This document shows positions 40,951 through 50,708 of a DNA stretch of 64,000 nucleotides, piece by piece. Every line of letters begins with the position of its first letter. Position 1 is the first letter of the stretch. Source of the DNA: Solibacillus faecavium. Its GTDB lineage: Bacteria > Bacillota > Bacilli > Bacillales_A > Planococcaceae. The stretch spans positions 1 to 64,000 of the forward strand of contig NZ_JACSPZ010000008.1 of the NCBI RefSeq assembly GCF_014836905.1, written 5' to 3'. The notes below the pieces were generated by a model. It saw nothing but the letters and a program-made list of their open reading frames with translations. It searched no databases and was not told the origin of the DNA. A program made the translations under genes and the position numbers.

Positions 40951-41664
40951 ATGATGGATAAAACAATTTTAGTTGTAGATGATGAAAAACCAATTGCAGA
41001 TATTCTACAATTTAACTTAATTAAAGAAGGCTATCGTGTAATTTGTGCATACGATGGAGACGAAGCACTACAAAGAGTAGAAGAAGAGCAACCAGATTTA
41101 ATGCTGTTGGATATTATGCTTCCAAAGCGTGATGGGATGGAAGTATGTCGTGAAGTCCGTAAAAAATATGATTTCCCTATTATTATGCTAACAGCAAAAG
41201 GCTCGGAGATTGATAAAGTATTAGGTCTTGAAATGGGTGCAGATGATTACGTTACGAAACCATTTAGTACGCGTGAACTAATCGCACGTGTGAAGGCAAA
41301 TATGCGTCGATTAAATGTCCCTGCTCAAGTAGAAGAAGCAACAGCTGAATCGAATGATATTGTTGTAGGTTCATTGACAATTCAGCCTGATGCATATTTA
41401 GTGTTAAAGCGTGAAGACTCCATTGAGTTGACCCATCGTGAATTTGAATTATTACACTATTTAGCAAAACATATTGGCCAAGTAATGACACGTGAACACT
41501 TGCTGCAAACGGTTTGGGGATATGATTACTTTGGAGATGTACGTACAGTAGACGTGACAATTCGCCGTCTGCGGGAAAAAATTGAAGATAATCCTAGTCA
41601 TCCTTTATGGATTGTGACAAGACGAGGTGTCGGTTATTATTTACGAAATCCTGAACAGGAGTAG
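40951..41664 (+). CDS. walR: two-component response regulator WalR (YycF)
   Basis: A 237-residue OmpR-type regulator that controls autolysins and cell-wall genes and is usually essential. The receiver domain has [12 protein letters not shown], the phosphorylated Asp in [13 protein letters not shown] (about residue 54) and [10 protein letters not shown]. The winged-helix DNA-binding domain ends [12 protein letters not shown]. Two ATGs are adjacent; the first has the better spacing to AAAGAGGT. First gene of walRKHIJ. Confidence 0.98.
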   Translation: MMDKTILVVDDEKPIADILQFNLIKEGYRVICAYDGDEALQRVEEEQPDLMLLDIMLPKRDGMEVCREVRKKYDFPIIMLTAKGSEIDKVLGLEMGADDYVTKPFSTRELIARVKANMRRLNVPAQVEEATAESNDIVVGSLTIQPDAYLVLKREDSIELTHREFELLHYLAKHIGQVMTREHLLQTVWGYDYFGDVRTVDVTIRRLREKIEDNPSHPLWIVTRRGVGYYLRNPEQE

Positions 41665-41669
41665 ACTGC

Positions 41670-43505
41670 ATGCAAAAAGTAAGCTTTTTTAAGTCAATTC
41701 ATGTAAAGCTTGTATTAATCTATGTACTTTTAATTATTATTGCGCTCCAAATTATTGGTATTTATTTTTCAAAGCAGCTTGAGACGAATTTGAAATCAAA
41801 TTTCCAGGATTCCATTCGTCAAAGGATCGAGCTTGTCCACTATAGTATTCGTGAAGAAATGATTAAAGAGCCGGATGATACAACACCCTCAATAGAGGAG
41901 AGGTTAAATACAATTTTACAGGAATTTTCTACTGAAGATATTAACAAAATTCATATCGTTAATAGACGTGGACGAATTCTAGCTACTTCTGATAACAATA
42001 GTCAGGCACTTATAGGTCAGCGGGCAAATGAAGAAATTATACGAAAAGCGATATCTGCCGAAACGTTATGGGATAATATTTCATTGGATCGAGATACAGG
42101 ACAACGAGTCTGGATACTTGCAACACCCATTAGCGAATCAGTTGGCCCGAATGGGGAAATTATAGGGGCCATTTATGTCCAATCAAATATTCAAAAAGTA
42201 TATGAACAATTAAATGAAATTAACCGTATTTTTGCTGCGGGTATTGCGATGTCTCTCGTAATTACCATCATTTTAGGAATACTGGTAGCACGAACGATTA
42301 CAAGGCCCATTTCCGATATGCGAAAACAGGCGCAAGCGATGTCAAAAGGGAATTACGCTCGAAAAGTGCGAGTATATGGCACAGATGAGATTGGTCAGTT
42401 AGCAATTGCTTTTAACCATTTGACTAACCGTCTACAAGAAGCGCAGTCTACGACAGAGGCTGAACGCCGAAAATTGGCAAGCGTTCTTAGTAATATGACA
42501 GATGGGGTTATCGCAACAGATCGCAAAGGGAAAATTATATTAATTAATGAGCCTGCTTTGGATCTACTTCATGAAACAAGAGAATCTACGTTAAATCGTC
42601 CGATTGCCTCTGTATTGGGATTAGATCAGGAATATAGTTTTGAAGATTTAATTCATATGAAAGATCCAGTGAATCTTGATTTTAGTATGAGTGAAGCGCG
42701 GTACATTTTACGAGCTAATTTCTCTGTAATTCAAAAGGAAACGGGCTTTGTAAATGGTTTAATTACCGTACTGCATGATATTACTGAACAAGAGAAAATT
42801 GATATGGAACGCAGAGAATTTGTTGCGAACGTATCGCACGAGCTACGGACACCACTTACTACAATGCGCAGTTATTTAGAAGCATTGGCAGAAGGTGCTT
42901 GGCGCGATGAAAATATTGCGCCGACGTTTTTAAATGTAACTCAGACAGAAACAGAGCGTATGATTCGTCTAGTAAATGATTTATTACAACTATCTAAAAT
43001 GGATAGCCAAGAGTATGACTTGAATTTAGGGTTTGTAGAATTCAATAAATTTTTCACTCAAATAATTGATCGCTTTGAAATGTCGAAATCACAAAATGTT
43101 GAATTTATTCGTTTGCTTCCAGAGAAAAGCTATTTTGTTGATATTGATACCGATAAGCTCACACAGGTAATTGATAATATTATTTCAAATGCATTAAAGT
43201 ATTCCCCGGACGGTGGCAATATTCGTTTTGGCTTTACAGTTCATGGTAATATGCTGCGTGTCATGATTTCAGATGATGGAATGGGGATTCCGAAAGAAAA
43301 TGTGACGAAAATTTTTGATCGCTTCTATCGTGTAGACCGTGCCCGAGCACGTTCTATGGGTGGAACAGGTTTAGGACTTGCAATTGCTCGTGAAATGATT
43401 GAAGCACATGGCGGAAAAATTTGGGCAGAAAGTGAGGAAGGTCAAGGTACTACGATATTCTTCACTCTACCATACGAATTAGATGAAGCGGAGGATTGGG
43501 AATGA
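41670..43505 (+). CDS. walK: two-component sensor histidine kinase WalK (YycG)
   Basis: A 611-residue membrane kinase. TM1 is at about 12-33, followed by an extracellular PAS-like domain (about 35-180), TM2 at about 188-207, HAMP (about 208-260), an intracellular PAS domain (about 265-375), HisKA with FVANVSHELRTPLTT (His390), and a HATPase domain with N box VIDNIISNALKYS, ISDDGMGIP and MGGTGLGLAIA. It phosphorylates WalR at division sites. It starts 5 bp after walR and its stop overlaps the walH start. Confidence 0.98.
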   Translation: MQKVSFFKSIHVKLVLIYVLLIIIALQIIGIYFSKQLETNLKSNFQDSIRQRIELVHYSIREEMIKEPDDTTPSIEERLNTILQEFSTEDINKIHIVNRRGRILATSDNNSQALIGQRANEEIIRKAISAETLWDNISLDRDTGQRVWILATPISESVGPNGEIIGAIYVQSNIQKVYEQLNEINRIFAAGIAMSLVITIILGILVARTITRPISDMRKQAQAMSKGNYARKVRVYGTDEIGQLAIAFNHLTNRLQEAQSTTEAERRKLASVLSNMTDGVIATDRKGKIILINEPALDLLHETRESTLNRPIASVLGLDQEYSFEDLIHMKDPVNLDFSMSEARYILRANFSVIQKETGFVNGLITVLHDITEQEKIDMERREFVANVSHELRTPLTTMRSYLEALAEGAWRDENIAPTFLNVTQTETERMIRLVNDLLQLSKMDSQEYDLNLGFVEFNKFFTQIIDRFEMSKSQNVEFIRLLPEKSYFVDIDTDKLTQVIDNIISNALKYSPDGGNIRFGFTVHGNMLRVMISDDGMGIPKENVTKIFDRFYRVDRARARSMGGTGLGLAIAREMIEAHGGKIWAESEEGQGTTIFFTLPYELDEAEDWE

Positions 43506-44836
43506 AATATGTTGAACAAGTAAAATCTATTTTGTTAACATTCCTCGTTTTACTTAGTATTATTTTTACGCTTCTTATTTGGAACTATAGGCCCGAATAT
43601 GGGTTAATAGAAGAAACACAAATTGAGGAAGTTATGGTCGGAGAGCAAAAAGAATTGAAAGATGTATTAAAGCCTTATCGATTACTGTACCGGCAAAATG
43701 GCCAATTTTTCGGTACAGTATCACCAAGCGTGTTGAATGAAATTTACAGCTATTTTCCAACATGGCAAACGAATGAGTTGGAATTGATTAATAGCAATGA
43801 AAAGCTATCAGATGAAAGAATGAATGAAGTTATAAGAGCAAATAATCGGATCACGATGTTTTTCAATGAGGAGATACCGTTTCAAGTCTTTACCAACCTT
43901 TTATCCTTTAACAACGATAAGGATTTACCTGAATCAAGCTTTAATCGTTTAATTTTAGACTGGTCCACTGTAGAAACAAACAATCAATTGGAGCTTCTCT
44001 TTTTAAATACAGAAAAGCGCTTATTATTTAGAGGATATACAAATTTAAGAAATACAGATAGATTTTTAGCAGAGGTAGTTAAGCCTGCAGAGGATTATAG
44101 TCCTTACGTTGAGGTGGAAAGAGATTCATTACTTTCACTATACGTCTCTCAAAACCCAATACAATCGACACGCTATACGTATTTAGTCGATTATATTAGT
44201 GAAAGTTTATTTAAATCAATCGTTTTTACAGATCCCAAGATTGTAAAGCCAAATAAGGAAAGTGAACAATCGGTAAGATATACAGATAATACATCGTTTA
44301 TGACAGTGGATACAAAGAATCGTATTCTTAATTATGTATACCCACTTGCAGAAAGTATTGCGCCAATTAAATCCTCCAAATTATTAAGCGATAGCTTTAA
44401 TTATATTAATGATCATGGAGGGTTTACAGCGGATTATCGATTCTCTTCCATGAATATAGGTAAGCATATAGTAGATTATCAACTGTTTTTACACGGATTG
44501 CCGATTTATAGTAATATGACGACTTCCCGCATTTCCACAACATGGGGAGAGAATCGTATTTTCCGTTATCGCCGACCATTTTATACTATCGCAACTGCAA
44601 ATGAAATTAATAGAGAACGAGAACAAAAAGAATTGATTTCTGGTGAGCAGGTAATTGAATACCTTCGAAATACAAAGGAATATTCATTTAAAGATATTGA
44701 TGAAATCGTTGTTGGTTACCATTTCACGCAAAATGAAGCCTTCGTTTTAGAACCTAGTTGGTTTATCATTTCGAACAATGTGTTTAAACAGATTTCGCCC
44801 GAGCGTACAGGGGGGATTACAGATGGATTGGAGTAG
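43502..44836 (+). CDS. walH: two-component system activity regulator WalH (YycH)
   Basis: A 444-residue membrane-anchored extracellular protein of the YycH family. One N-terminal TM (ILLTFLVLLSIIFTLLIWNY) is followed by a large extracytoplasmic domain. With WalI it modulates WalK. Start ATGA overlaps the walK stop; a TTG two codons earlier is less likely. Confidence 0.94.
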   Translation: MKYVEQVKSILLTFLVLLSIIFTLLIWNYRPEYGLIEETQIEEVMVGEQKELKDVLKPYRLLYRQNGQFFGTVSPSVLNEIYSYFPTWQTNELELINSNEKLSDERMNEVIRANNRITMFFNEEIPFQVFTNLLSFNNDKDLPESSFNRLILDWSTVETNNQLELLFLNTEKRLLFRGYTNLRNTDRFLAEVVKPAEDYSPYVEVERDSLLSLYVSQNPIQSTRYTYLVDYISESLFKSIVFTDPKIVKPNKESEQSVRYTDNTSFMTVDTKNRILNYVYPLAESIAPIKSSKLLSDSFNYINDHGGFTADYRFSSMNIGKHIVDYQLFLHGLPIYSNMTTSRISTTWGENRIFRYRRPFYTIATANEINREREQKELISGEQVIEYLRNTKEYSFKDIDEIVVGYHFTQNEAFVLEPSWFIISNNVFKQISPERTGGITDGLE

Positions 44837-45656
44837 AACGAAATCTATTTTTATATGGGTGTTTTTAATCTTAAATCTCTTTTTGTATACGCAATATCTA
44901 GAAAGCTATAACGAAGGGCAATTAATGGAAGTTTTAGGAGAAACGACAAAAATTGAAGCACGTTTGAAAGATGATAATATTACGTATATTGCTCTTCCTA
45001 ATAACAATGAAAATGCAGCTTACTATTCTGGTGAAATCAAAAAATTCTTACCAGAAGAAATACCGTTTTTTCCAAATCAGATAACACAAATTGAAAATGA
45101 AAATAAGCTAATCGTTACGATGGAAAAGCCCGTAAAGTTGCAGGAAAGCGGTGGCCGTAATCCATATGTTGAATTTGTTAATGGCCATGTTCATGAAGGA
45201 AATGCCTATGTATTATGGGATGTTAATGAGGAAAAAAGAGAGGCGACATTTTTCCAAAAGGTAAATAACTTAACACTGTATTACAATGTGCGCGGTTATG
45301 TAAAAATTTATTGGGATGAAGAAAATCGTGTGTATGCGTATGAACAAACTATGCTTGAAAAACACGAGAAAGTAGATAAGCAACAAAATTTATTAACGTC
45401 GATACAAGTTTTGCAGATTTTATATGGTAAAAATTTATTAAAACCAGATTCTCAAATTTTAGAGATGAATCTTGGTTATTCCACAAATGTTCAATTAACA
45501 CAAACACAGGTTTTTGCCCCGACATGGGAAGTGCGTGTGAAGTTAGCTGACGGTACACAAGAAATACATTTTGTAGATGCAGTACAAGGTAATATTGTGG
45601 AAATACAAAATGATTTATCCGAAATCGTCGAGCAGACAGAGGATATGGAAGAGTAG
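44823..45656 (+). CDS. walI: two-component system regulatory protein WalI (YycI)
   Basis: A 277-residue YycI-family protein with one TM at the N terminus (DWSRTKSIFIWVFLILNLFLYTQY) and an extracytoplasmic domain of the same fold as WalH. It binds WalK and WalH in the membrane. The ATG at 44823 lies behind GGGGG and overlaps walH by 14 bp; earlier in-frame codons would extend into walH without support. Confidence 0.93.
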   Translation: MDWSRTKSIFIWVFLILNLFLYTQYLESYNEGQLMEVLGETTKIEARLKDDNITYIALPNNNENAAYYSGEIKKFLPEEIPFFPNQITQIENENKLIVTMEKPVKLQESGGRNPYVEFVNGHVHEGNAYVLWDVNEEKREATFFQKVNNLTLYYNVRGYVKIYWDEENRVYAYEQTMLEKHEKVDKQQNLLTSIQVLQILYGKNLLKPDSQILEMNLGYSTNVQLTQTQVFAPTWEVRVKLADGTQEIHFVDAVQGNIVEIQNDLSEIVEQTEDMEE

Positions 45657-45668
45657 GGAGTTTTAACA

Positions 45669-46457
45669 ATGCGATTTAGCGTTTTAGCAAGTGGCAGTAC
45701 AGGAAACGCGGTCTACGTAGAAAATGATAATCATTCATTTTTAGTCGATGTAGGCTTAAGCGGGAAAAAGATGGAGCAACTGTTTGCTAATATAGATCGT
45801 AATATGAAAAATTTATCAGGTATTTTAGTAACGCATGAGCATAGTGATCATATTAAAGGTCTTGGAGTTATTGCACGTAAATATAATATACCAGTATATG
45901 CAAATGCAAAAACATGGACGGCAATGGATGGTTTAGTTGGTACAATTCCAACAGATTTATGCTTCGATTTTGATATGGAAACAGTAAAAACATTTGGCAG
46001 TCTTGATATTCAATCGTTTGCCGTGTCGCATGATGCCGCGGATCCAATGTTCTATACATTCCATGATAATGGCCGTAAGCTTGTTGTCATTACAGATACG
46101 GGCTATGTAAGTGATCGGATGAAAGGATATATCTCAGCAGCAGATGCGTATGTATTTGAAAGTAATCATGATGTGAGTATGCTGCAAATGGGTAAATACC
46201 CTTGGAGCATTAAACGACGTATCTTATCTGATGTCGGTCACGTTTCAAATGAAGATGCTGCAGTAGCAATGGCAGATGTCGTAGCAGAAAAGCAGACGCA
46301 AATTTATTTAGCCCACTTAAGTAAAGACAATAATATGAAAGATTTAGCTCGTATGAGTGTCGAACAAACGTTGCAGTCTTGCGGAATTATAACGGGGGAG
46401 TATTTGCATTTACATGATACAGATGCAAACGAACCTACCAAGCTTGTGATGGTATAA
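45669..46457 (+). CDS. walJ: metallo-beta-lactamase fold hydrolase WalJ (YycJ)
   Basis: A 262-residue MBL-fold phosphodiesterase-like enzyme with the metal site [20 protein letters not shown] and YLAHLSKDN. In other Firmicutes WalJ has been linked to DNA repair or coordination of division, a link taken from the family only. ATG start after AGGGAG, 12 bp after walI. Confidence 0.95.
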   Translation: MRFSVLASGSTGNAVYVENDNHSFLVDVGLSGKKMEQLFANIDRNMKNLSGILVTHEHSDHIKGLGVIARKYNIPVYANAKTWTAMDGLVGTIPTDLCFDFDMETVKTFGSLDIQSFAVSHDAADPMFYTFHDNGRKLVVITDTGYVSDRMKGYISAADAYVFESNHDVSMLQMGKYPWSIKRRILSDVGHVSNEDAAVAMADVVAEKQTQIYLAHLSKDNNMKDLARMSVEQTLQSCGIITGEYLHLHDTDANEPTKLVMV

Positions 46458-46470
46458 ATATGGGTAAAGG

Positions 46471-46510
46471 GATGTGTTGAAAGTCTATACTTTCAACACA
46501 TCTTTTTTTT
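46471..46510 (+). terminator. terminator of walRKHIJ
   Basis: A perfect 13-bp stem GATGTGTTGAAAG / CTTTCAACACATC (46471-46483, 46490-46502) and at least seven T residues. Confidence 0.95.
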
Positions 46511-46594
46511 AAGGAGGTTTTAAGTAATTTTCATCTAATTTTAATGTTAAATGTGTATGCTATGAATAAGAAAAGTAATGAAAGGATGAACATC

Positions 46595-47893
46595 ATGGGT
46601 TATTTTCCTGAAGATGAAAATGAAAAAAAGGATAGCCAAAACAACCATATTACAGAGCTTGAGGCTCGTTTAAAAAGAGAAGAGGAAGAAAGACAGCTGC
46701 GCCTAAAAAACAAAGGTAATAAAAGCGGCAGTAAATTAGGCTACTTTATATCGGGACTGAGCGGTGTTGTTGTAGGTGCTTTATTATTATGGTTACTTTT
46801 ACCGTCTCTTGCTAATCAGTTGCCAGGTTCAAACGAAATAAACTCTATTTCAAGTGAATCATCAAACTCAACAATTAATCAAACTGCAACGGAAGTAACG
46901 ACTGATGTTACGAATGCAGTAGAAAAAGTATCGAGCGCTGTAGTAGGGATAACAAATATCCAAAAAGTTGCACCAAATTTCTGGAATCAAAGTACCGGGA
47001 CTGAACAAGCTGTAGGGAGTGGCTCAGGTATTGTTTATAAAGTAGAAAAGGACTTTGCTTTTATTGTTACGAATCATCACGTAGTAGAAGCTGCAGAACA
47101 AATTGAAGTAACGTTGGAAGATGGCGAAAAAGTTGAAGCACAGCTTGTTGGCTCAGATATTTGGACAGACTTAGCAATTATTTCTATTCCGAGTGAAGGA
47201 ATTGAGACAGTGGCGCAATTTGGTGATTCCGACATATTAAAACAAGGTGAAACAGTTATTGCAATCGGGAACCCATTAGGCTTAGAATTCTATGGGTCGG
47301 TAACAACGGGTGTTATTTCAGGGAAGGATCGGTCTGTACCAGTTGATTTAAATGAAGATGGTGTAGAAGATTGGTCGACTGAAGTATTACAAACAGATGC
47401 AGCAATTAACCAAGGGAATTCCGGCGGTGCTTTAATTAATATTGCCGGTGATTTAATAGGCATAAATTCGATGAAAATTGCGCAATCTTCTGTAGAAGGT
47501 TTAGGTTTTGCTATTCCGATTAATTCGGCAATACCTATTATCGAACAGTTAGAGAAGCATGGAGAAGTTCAACGCCCAACAATGGGTATTTCATTAGTTG
47601 ATTTGACAGAGGTTCCGGCTTATTACCAGCAGCAGACATTACAATTACCTGAAGAGGTAACGAACGGTGTTGTCATTTCACAAGTTGTGCGCGGATCTGC
47701 TGCAGATAAAGCAGGTTTACAGCAATATGACGTCATTGTGGAAATGGATGGACAAAAAATCGAGAATTCGATTCAGCTACGAAAGCATTTATATAATGAG
47801 AAGGCAATTGGGGATACATTGCAAATTAAAGTGTACCGTGAAGGAAAAATAGTTGAAGCACAATTGGAATTAGTAGAGAATGCACAATTATAA
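46595..47893 (+). CDS. htrC: HtrA-like membrane-anchored serine protease (HtrC/YycK)
   Basis: A 432-residue DegP/HtrA-type protease of extracytoplasmic quality control. An acidic cytoplasmic start is followed by one TM (FISGLSGVVVGALLLWLLLPSL, about 48-69). The trypsin-like domain shows the catalytic triad His in TNHHVVEA, Asp in WTDLAII and Ser in GNSGGAL. One PDZ domain (about 330-425) follows, with GVVISQVVRGSAADKAGL. The ATG at 46595 has AAAGGA 8 bp upstream; earlier ATGs are in frame but poorly spaced. It follows walJ, as in B. subtilis. Confidence 0.95.
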   Translation: MGYFPEDENEKKDSQNNHITELEARLKREEEERQLRLKNKGNKSGSKLGYFISGLSGVVVGALLLWLLLPSLANQLPGSNEINSISSESSNSTINQTATEVTTDVTNAVEKVSSAVVGITNIQKVAPNFWNQSTGTEQAVGSGSGIVYKVEKDFAFIVTNHHVVEAAEQIEVTLEDGEKVEAQLVGSDIWTDLAIISIPSEGIETVAQFGDSDILKQGETVIAIGNPLGLEFYGSVTTGVISGKDRSVPVDLNEDGVEDWSTEVLQTDAAINQGNSGGALINIAGDLIGINSMKIAQSSVEGLGFAIPINSAIPIIEQLEKHGEVQRPTMGISLVDLTEVPAYYQQQTLQLPEEVTNGVVISQVVRGSAADKAGLQQYDVIVEMDGQKIENSIQLRKHLYNEKAIGDTLQIKVYREGKIVEAQLELVENAQL

Positions 47894-47933
47894 ATTGTGG
47901 ATAACTAAATATTAGAACTATTTTATACACAAT

Positions 47934-47975
47934 GGGTAGAGAAGAAAAAGGCTTTTCTTTTCTACCCGATTTTTG
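47934..47975 (+). terminator. terminator of the htrA-like gene
   Basis: GGGTAGA (47934-47940) pairs with TCTACCC (47961-47967), with an inner AAGAAAA/TTTTCTT extension, then T residues. Confidence 0.8.
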
Positions 47976-48056
47976 TTTGTTACAATGGATTGTGGATAAC
48001 ATATAAAAATTGTGAATAAGTTTCTAGAAATTTCAGAAAAGAAAGAAGGATTAAAA

Positions 48057-48221
48057 ATGAAAAAATATAGCTGCGAAACCCATATAGATCACGCTTTAGA
48101 TATGCTGGTAGCTGAGACAGAACAATTTCCAACGATGGACTTTTTAACAGAAGATGAAAAGTTATCAACAACTTGTTCTTACTGTGAAGAGCAAGCAACA
48201 TATATAGTATCAAGTAAATAA
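48057..48221 (+). CDS. small CxxH/CxxC motif protein
   Basis: A 54-residue protein with CETH near the N terminus and CSYC near residue 43, the two pairs that could bind zinc. This is the pattern of the BA_5709-type CxxH/CxxC family, usually encoded beside rlmH, as here. Function unknown. The ATG at 48057 has GAAAGGA upstream. The gene lies inside the DnaA-box cluster and carries one box-like sequence itself. Confidence 0.85.
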   Translation: MKKYSCETHIDHALDMLVAETEQFPTMDFLTEDEKLSTTCSYCEEQATYIVSSK

Positions 48222-48311
48222 CTTTACACCATATATAGGTTTTAGTTGTGGATATGTGTATAACTTTTGTGGATAACTTGTTTGTAAATGGAATGTAAAG
48301 GTGGATAAGTT

Positions 48312-48791
48312 GTGAATATAACAATCGTTTCAGTAGGTAAACTTAAAGAAAAATATTTGAAATTAGGTATCGAAGAATACGTGAAGCGTTTAGGCGGATA
48401 TGCAAAGATTGATTTAGTAGAGGTTCCGGACGAAAAGGCACCTGAACAGTTGAGTGAAGCCGATATGGAAATTGTGAAACGTAAAGAAGGTGAGCGCATC
48501 CTAGCAAAAATTAATGAGGGTACATATGTTATTGCGCTCGCTTTAGATGGTAAAATGAAAACAAGTGAAGAAATGGCCGCTGATTTAGAATCTCTCATGA
48601 CATACGGAAAAAGTAAAGTCGCCTTTGTTATTGGCGGTTCATTGGGGCTGCACGCCGATGTATTAAAACGAGCAGACGAAAAGCTGTGTTTTGGAAAAAT
48701 GACGTTACCTCATCAGTTAATGAAGCTCGTATTAGTAGAACAGATTTATCGTAGTTTTAGAATTATTAAGGGAGAACCGTATCATAAGTAA
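48312..48791 (+). CDS. rlmH: 23S rRNA (pseudouridine-1915-N3)-methyltransferase RlmH
   Basis: A 159-residue SPOUT-class methyltransferase that modifies pseudouridine 1915 in helix 69 of 23S rRNA. The knot region [14 protein letters not shown] and the C-terminal [30 protein letters not shown] are complete, and the length equals the B. subtilis protein (YydA). GTG start. Confidence 0.98.
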   Translation: MNITIVSVGKLKEKYLKLGIEEYVKRLGGYAKIDLVEVPDEKAPEQLSEADMEIVKRKEGERILAKINEGTYVIALALDGKMKTSEEMAADLESLMTYGKSKVAFVIGGSLGLHADVLKRADEKLCFGKMTLPHQLMKLVLVEQIYRSFRIIKGEPYHK

Positions 48792-48854
48792 GTGCGGGAT
48801 TAACGTGTCCTAATTTAATATTTAAATTACAAATTCAAAAAAGAAGCAAAAACT

Positions 48855-48892
48855 AAGGCCGATTTTCGTTATATAGAAAATCGGCCTTTATA
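48855..48892. terminator. bidirectional terminator between rlmH and the GGDEF gene
   Basis: A perfect 13-bp stem AAGGCCGATTTTC / GAAAATCGGCCTT (48855-48867, 48876-48888). The two flanking genes converge on it; the T run is clearest on the plus side. Confidence 0.85.
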
Positions 48893-48962
48893 AATATAAA
48901 TAATATAAAGCACGGTCATATCATAGATACGTAAATTATATGTATTTCCTTTACTGTCAAAG

Positions 48963-50126
48963 TTAACTTTCCAATTTTCCTTTTACGAAAATGTTTCTAC
49001 CATTTCTTTTAGCCGTATAAAGTGCTTTATCGCAGCTTATGTAGACATCTTCTAAGCATGTATCGTTAGATGGAGCAATTGTAATGCCACCCATACTTAT
49101 TGTATAGTGCACTACTAACTCACCCACAATTAAAGGTTTTATTGACTGATTGATTTGTTTGATTATTTCGGTTGCTTCCTGTTCATTTTTGTCTACTAGA
49201 AGGAGAGCAAATTCATCACCACCATAACGACCAAATAAATCATTAGTTTGTAAAAATGGCTTGATGATTGTTGTGAGATTTTGAAGAACTTTATCTCCAA
49301 TAAGGTGTCCGTATGTGTCATTAATAGATTTAAAATGGTCGACATCAAATAAAACATAAGTTATACTTTCTCTTTTTTTAGCATAGTACCTTAATTTATT
49401 TTCTGTTTCGGTGCTAAAGGAACGCCGATTAAGGACACCTGTTAAATCATCAAAATTTGCGAAGTGATATAAATCTCGATCCACTTCTTCTTTCATTAAA
49501 AGAATAAAGCCGATTGTCCCTAAATTTGAGAAAATATAAATTGCTAGTACCACGGTCCATTGAAATGTCCCTGGAATATAAAAGCTGGTGGGAACTGACG
49601 ATATAGCTGTTATTACGGCGCGTATGACAGATGCGAAAGAAACTATTAAATAGAGACTTCCAATTAATTTCATAAGAGCCGTTGCACCTTTTGAGAAAAC
49701 CATCCGGTACATAAAAAGGTAAATAACAGCATTTACAACTGAATAAAAGATAATGCGTAAAGCCGTCGTATCATTAATAATAATAATTAAATTAAATCCG
49801 ATTATACTAACAACCATAAAGAAGTAAAGTAAGCGTTTTTCAACATTATGAAGCATATTTTTTAAGGTTAGGAATGCGATGATTTCTAATGTATAAGAAA
49901 TAAAAAGTAAGGAATTAGAAAAACCTAAAAAGAAACTTTTATAAGCTCCTTCACCATATCCTAAACCTATCCAGGCGATAATTTGAATAAATTTTGCGAG
50001 GAGAAAGGAATATTTAATACGTTTTGTTAATTGTTTATGCTCATAGGCGATTATCAATAATAGTGTTATTAAATAGCCTATACTAAGCGTTAGTATGATT
50101 ATTTGAGATGGGAGAAATAAATTCAC
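48963..50126 (-). CDS. membrane-anchored GGDEF diguanylate cyclase
   Basis: A 387-residue protein. The N-terminal half (1-210) holds about seven membrane segments. The C-terminal half is a GGDEF domain beginning NFDDLTGVLNRRSF, with FDVDHFKSINDTYGHLIGDKVL and an intact RYGGDEFALLL active site. The product-inhibition site RxxD five residues upstream is absent (QTND instead), so feedback control may be missing. GTG start, no strong ribosome site. It makes c-di-GMP by family inference. Confidence 0.93.
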   Translation of the reverse strand: MNLFLPSQIIILTLSIGYLITLLLIIAYEHKQLTKRIKYSFLLAKFIQIIAWIGLGYGEGAYKSFFLGFSNSLLFISYTLEIIAFLTLKNMLHNVEKRLLYFFMVVSIIGFNLIIIINDTTALRIIFYSVVNAVIYLFMYRMVFSKGATALMKLIGSLYLIVSFASVIRAVITAISSVPTSFYIPGTFQWTVVLAIYIFSNLGTIGFILLMKEEVDRDLYHFANFDDLTGVLNRRSFSTETENKLRYYAKKRESITYVLFDVDHFKSINDTYGHLIGDKVLQNLTTIIKPFLQTNDLFGRYGGDEFALLLVDKNEQEATEIIKQINQSIKPLIVGELVVHYTISMGGITIAPSNDTCLEDVYISCDKALYTAKRNGRNIFVKGKLES

Positions 50127-50283
50127 TGTTTTATACCTTTATTTGATTTATTTTAAATTGATTGTAGTATAAAGGTGGAAGTGTAGTCTAGCAAGTTCAC
50201 TTTCCAAATGTCTATGTTGGATTAAATATAACTGCAATTTATAACTACGCTTACATTAGTTACGGTGAAGCGTATTTTTTATG

Positions 50284-50332
50284 AGAAAAGCTTTAGTCCA
50301 AGTTCTAAGTCGAACTGGACTAAAGCTTTTCT
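50284..50332 (-). terminator. long hairpin at the 3' end of the 47-residue gene
   Basis: A perfect 17-bp inverted repeat (arms 50284-50300 and 50316-50332), with further pairing in the loop, overlapping the stop codon of the small minus-strand gene. The U-rich part is within the distal arm rather than after it, so terminator function is probable but not certain. Confidence 0.55.
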
Positions 50333-50475
50333 TATATGCCTCTGTGCTTTGTCACTTCTTGTGGAGGATTATTATGAATCACTTGGTTAAACTCTTTGGA
50401 ATACTCTTCACGATGATTAATATCTTTTTTCGGCTTTTTTCTTTTTGTAAAAGTTGTTTTACTTTTCTTAGCCAT
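50332..50475 (-). CDS. small basic protein, 47 residues
   Basis: A short gene with an excellent ribosome site, TGGAGGTG, 7 bp before the ATG. The N-terminal half is strongly basic (MAKKSKTTFTKRKKPKKD) and the C-terminal half more acidic (HREEYSKEFNQV) ending in HRGI. It has no signal or membrane segment. I do not recognise the family; the basic half suggests nucleic-acid contact. A plus-strand reading at 50281-50499 is its shadow. Confidence 0.7.
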   Translation of the reverse strand: MAKKSKTTFTKRKKPKKDINHREEYSKEFNQVIHNNPPQEVTKHRGI

Positions 50476-50499
50476 CAATCGTTCACCTCCATTTTATGA

Positions 50500-50708
50500 G
50501 TCAAAGCTATGCGACAGAGTCAAAATTAATTTGTTCAGAACGGTTAATTTTATTCTTGATTTTTAATGGTTATTAAATTTAAAAAATAACTGTAAATGGA
50601 TTGGCAGCTTACCAGGTAGCGTTATTTCTTTTTTTAAGTACATATAAGAGGAATTAAGGATAAATAATAATGCGCATTTATCATAATTAAGTGAAGTTTT
50701 TAAAAGTA
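50500..50708. other. intergenic region with terminator-like hairpins, no gene seen
   Basis: AAATAAC (50584-50590) pairs with GTTATTT (50621-50627), enclosing GCTTACC/GGTAGC and followed by seven T on the plus strand and six on the minus strand. GATAAAT/ATTTATC arms lie at 50659-50682. No ORF with a ribosome site was found. Confidence 0.4.

Larger units (their letters stand above)
47896..48319. promoter_or_regulatory. DnaA-box cluster around the CxxH/CxxC gene and upstream of rlmH
   Basis: Perfect boxes TGTGGATAA occur at 47896-47904, 47991-47999 and 48268-48276. TTATACACA or its complement occurs at 47923-47931 and 48255-48263. Single-mismatch boxes occur at 48011-48019, 48162-48170, 48247-48255 and 48300-48308. 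B. subtilis has one of its extra-origin DnaA-box clusters at yydA (rlmH), so this looks conserved. Confidence 0.8.

Noticed and set aside
50281-50499. 72-codon plus-strand frame
   Set aside because: Starts in the hairpin, lacks a ribosome site and is antisense to the better-supported 47-residue gene.
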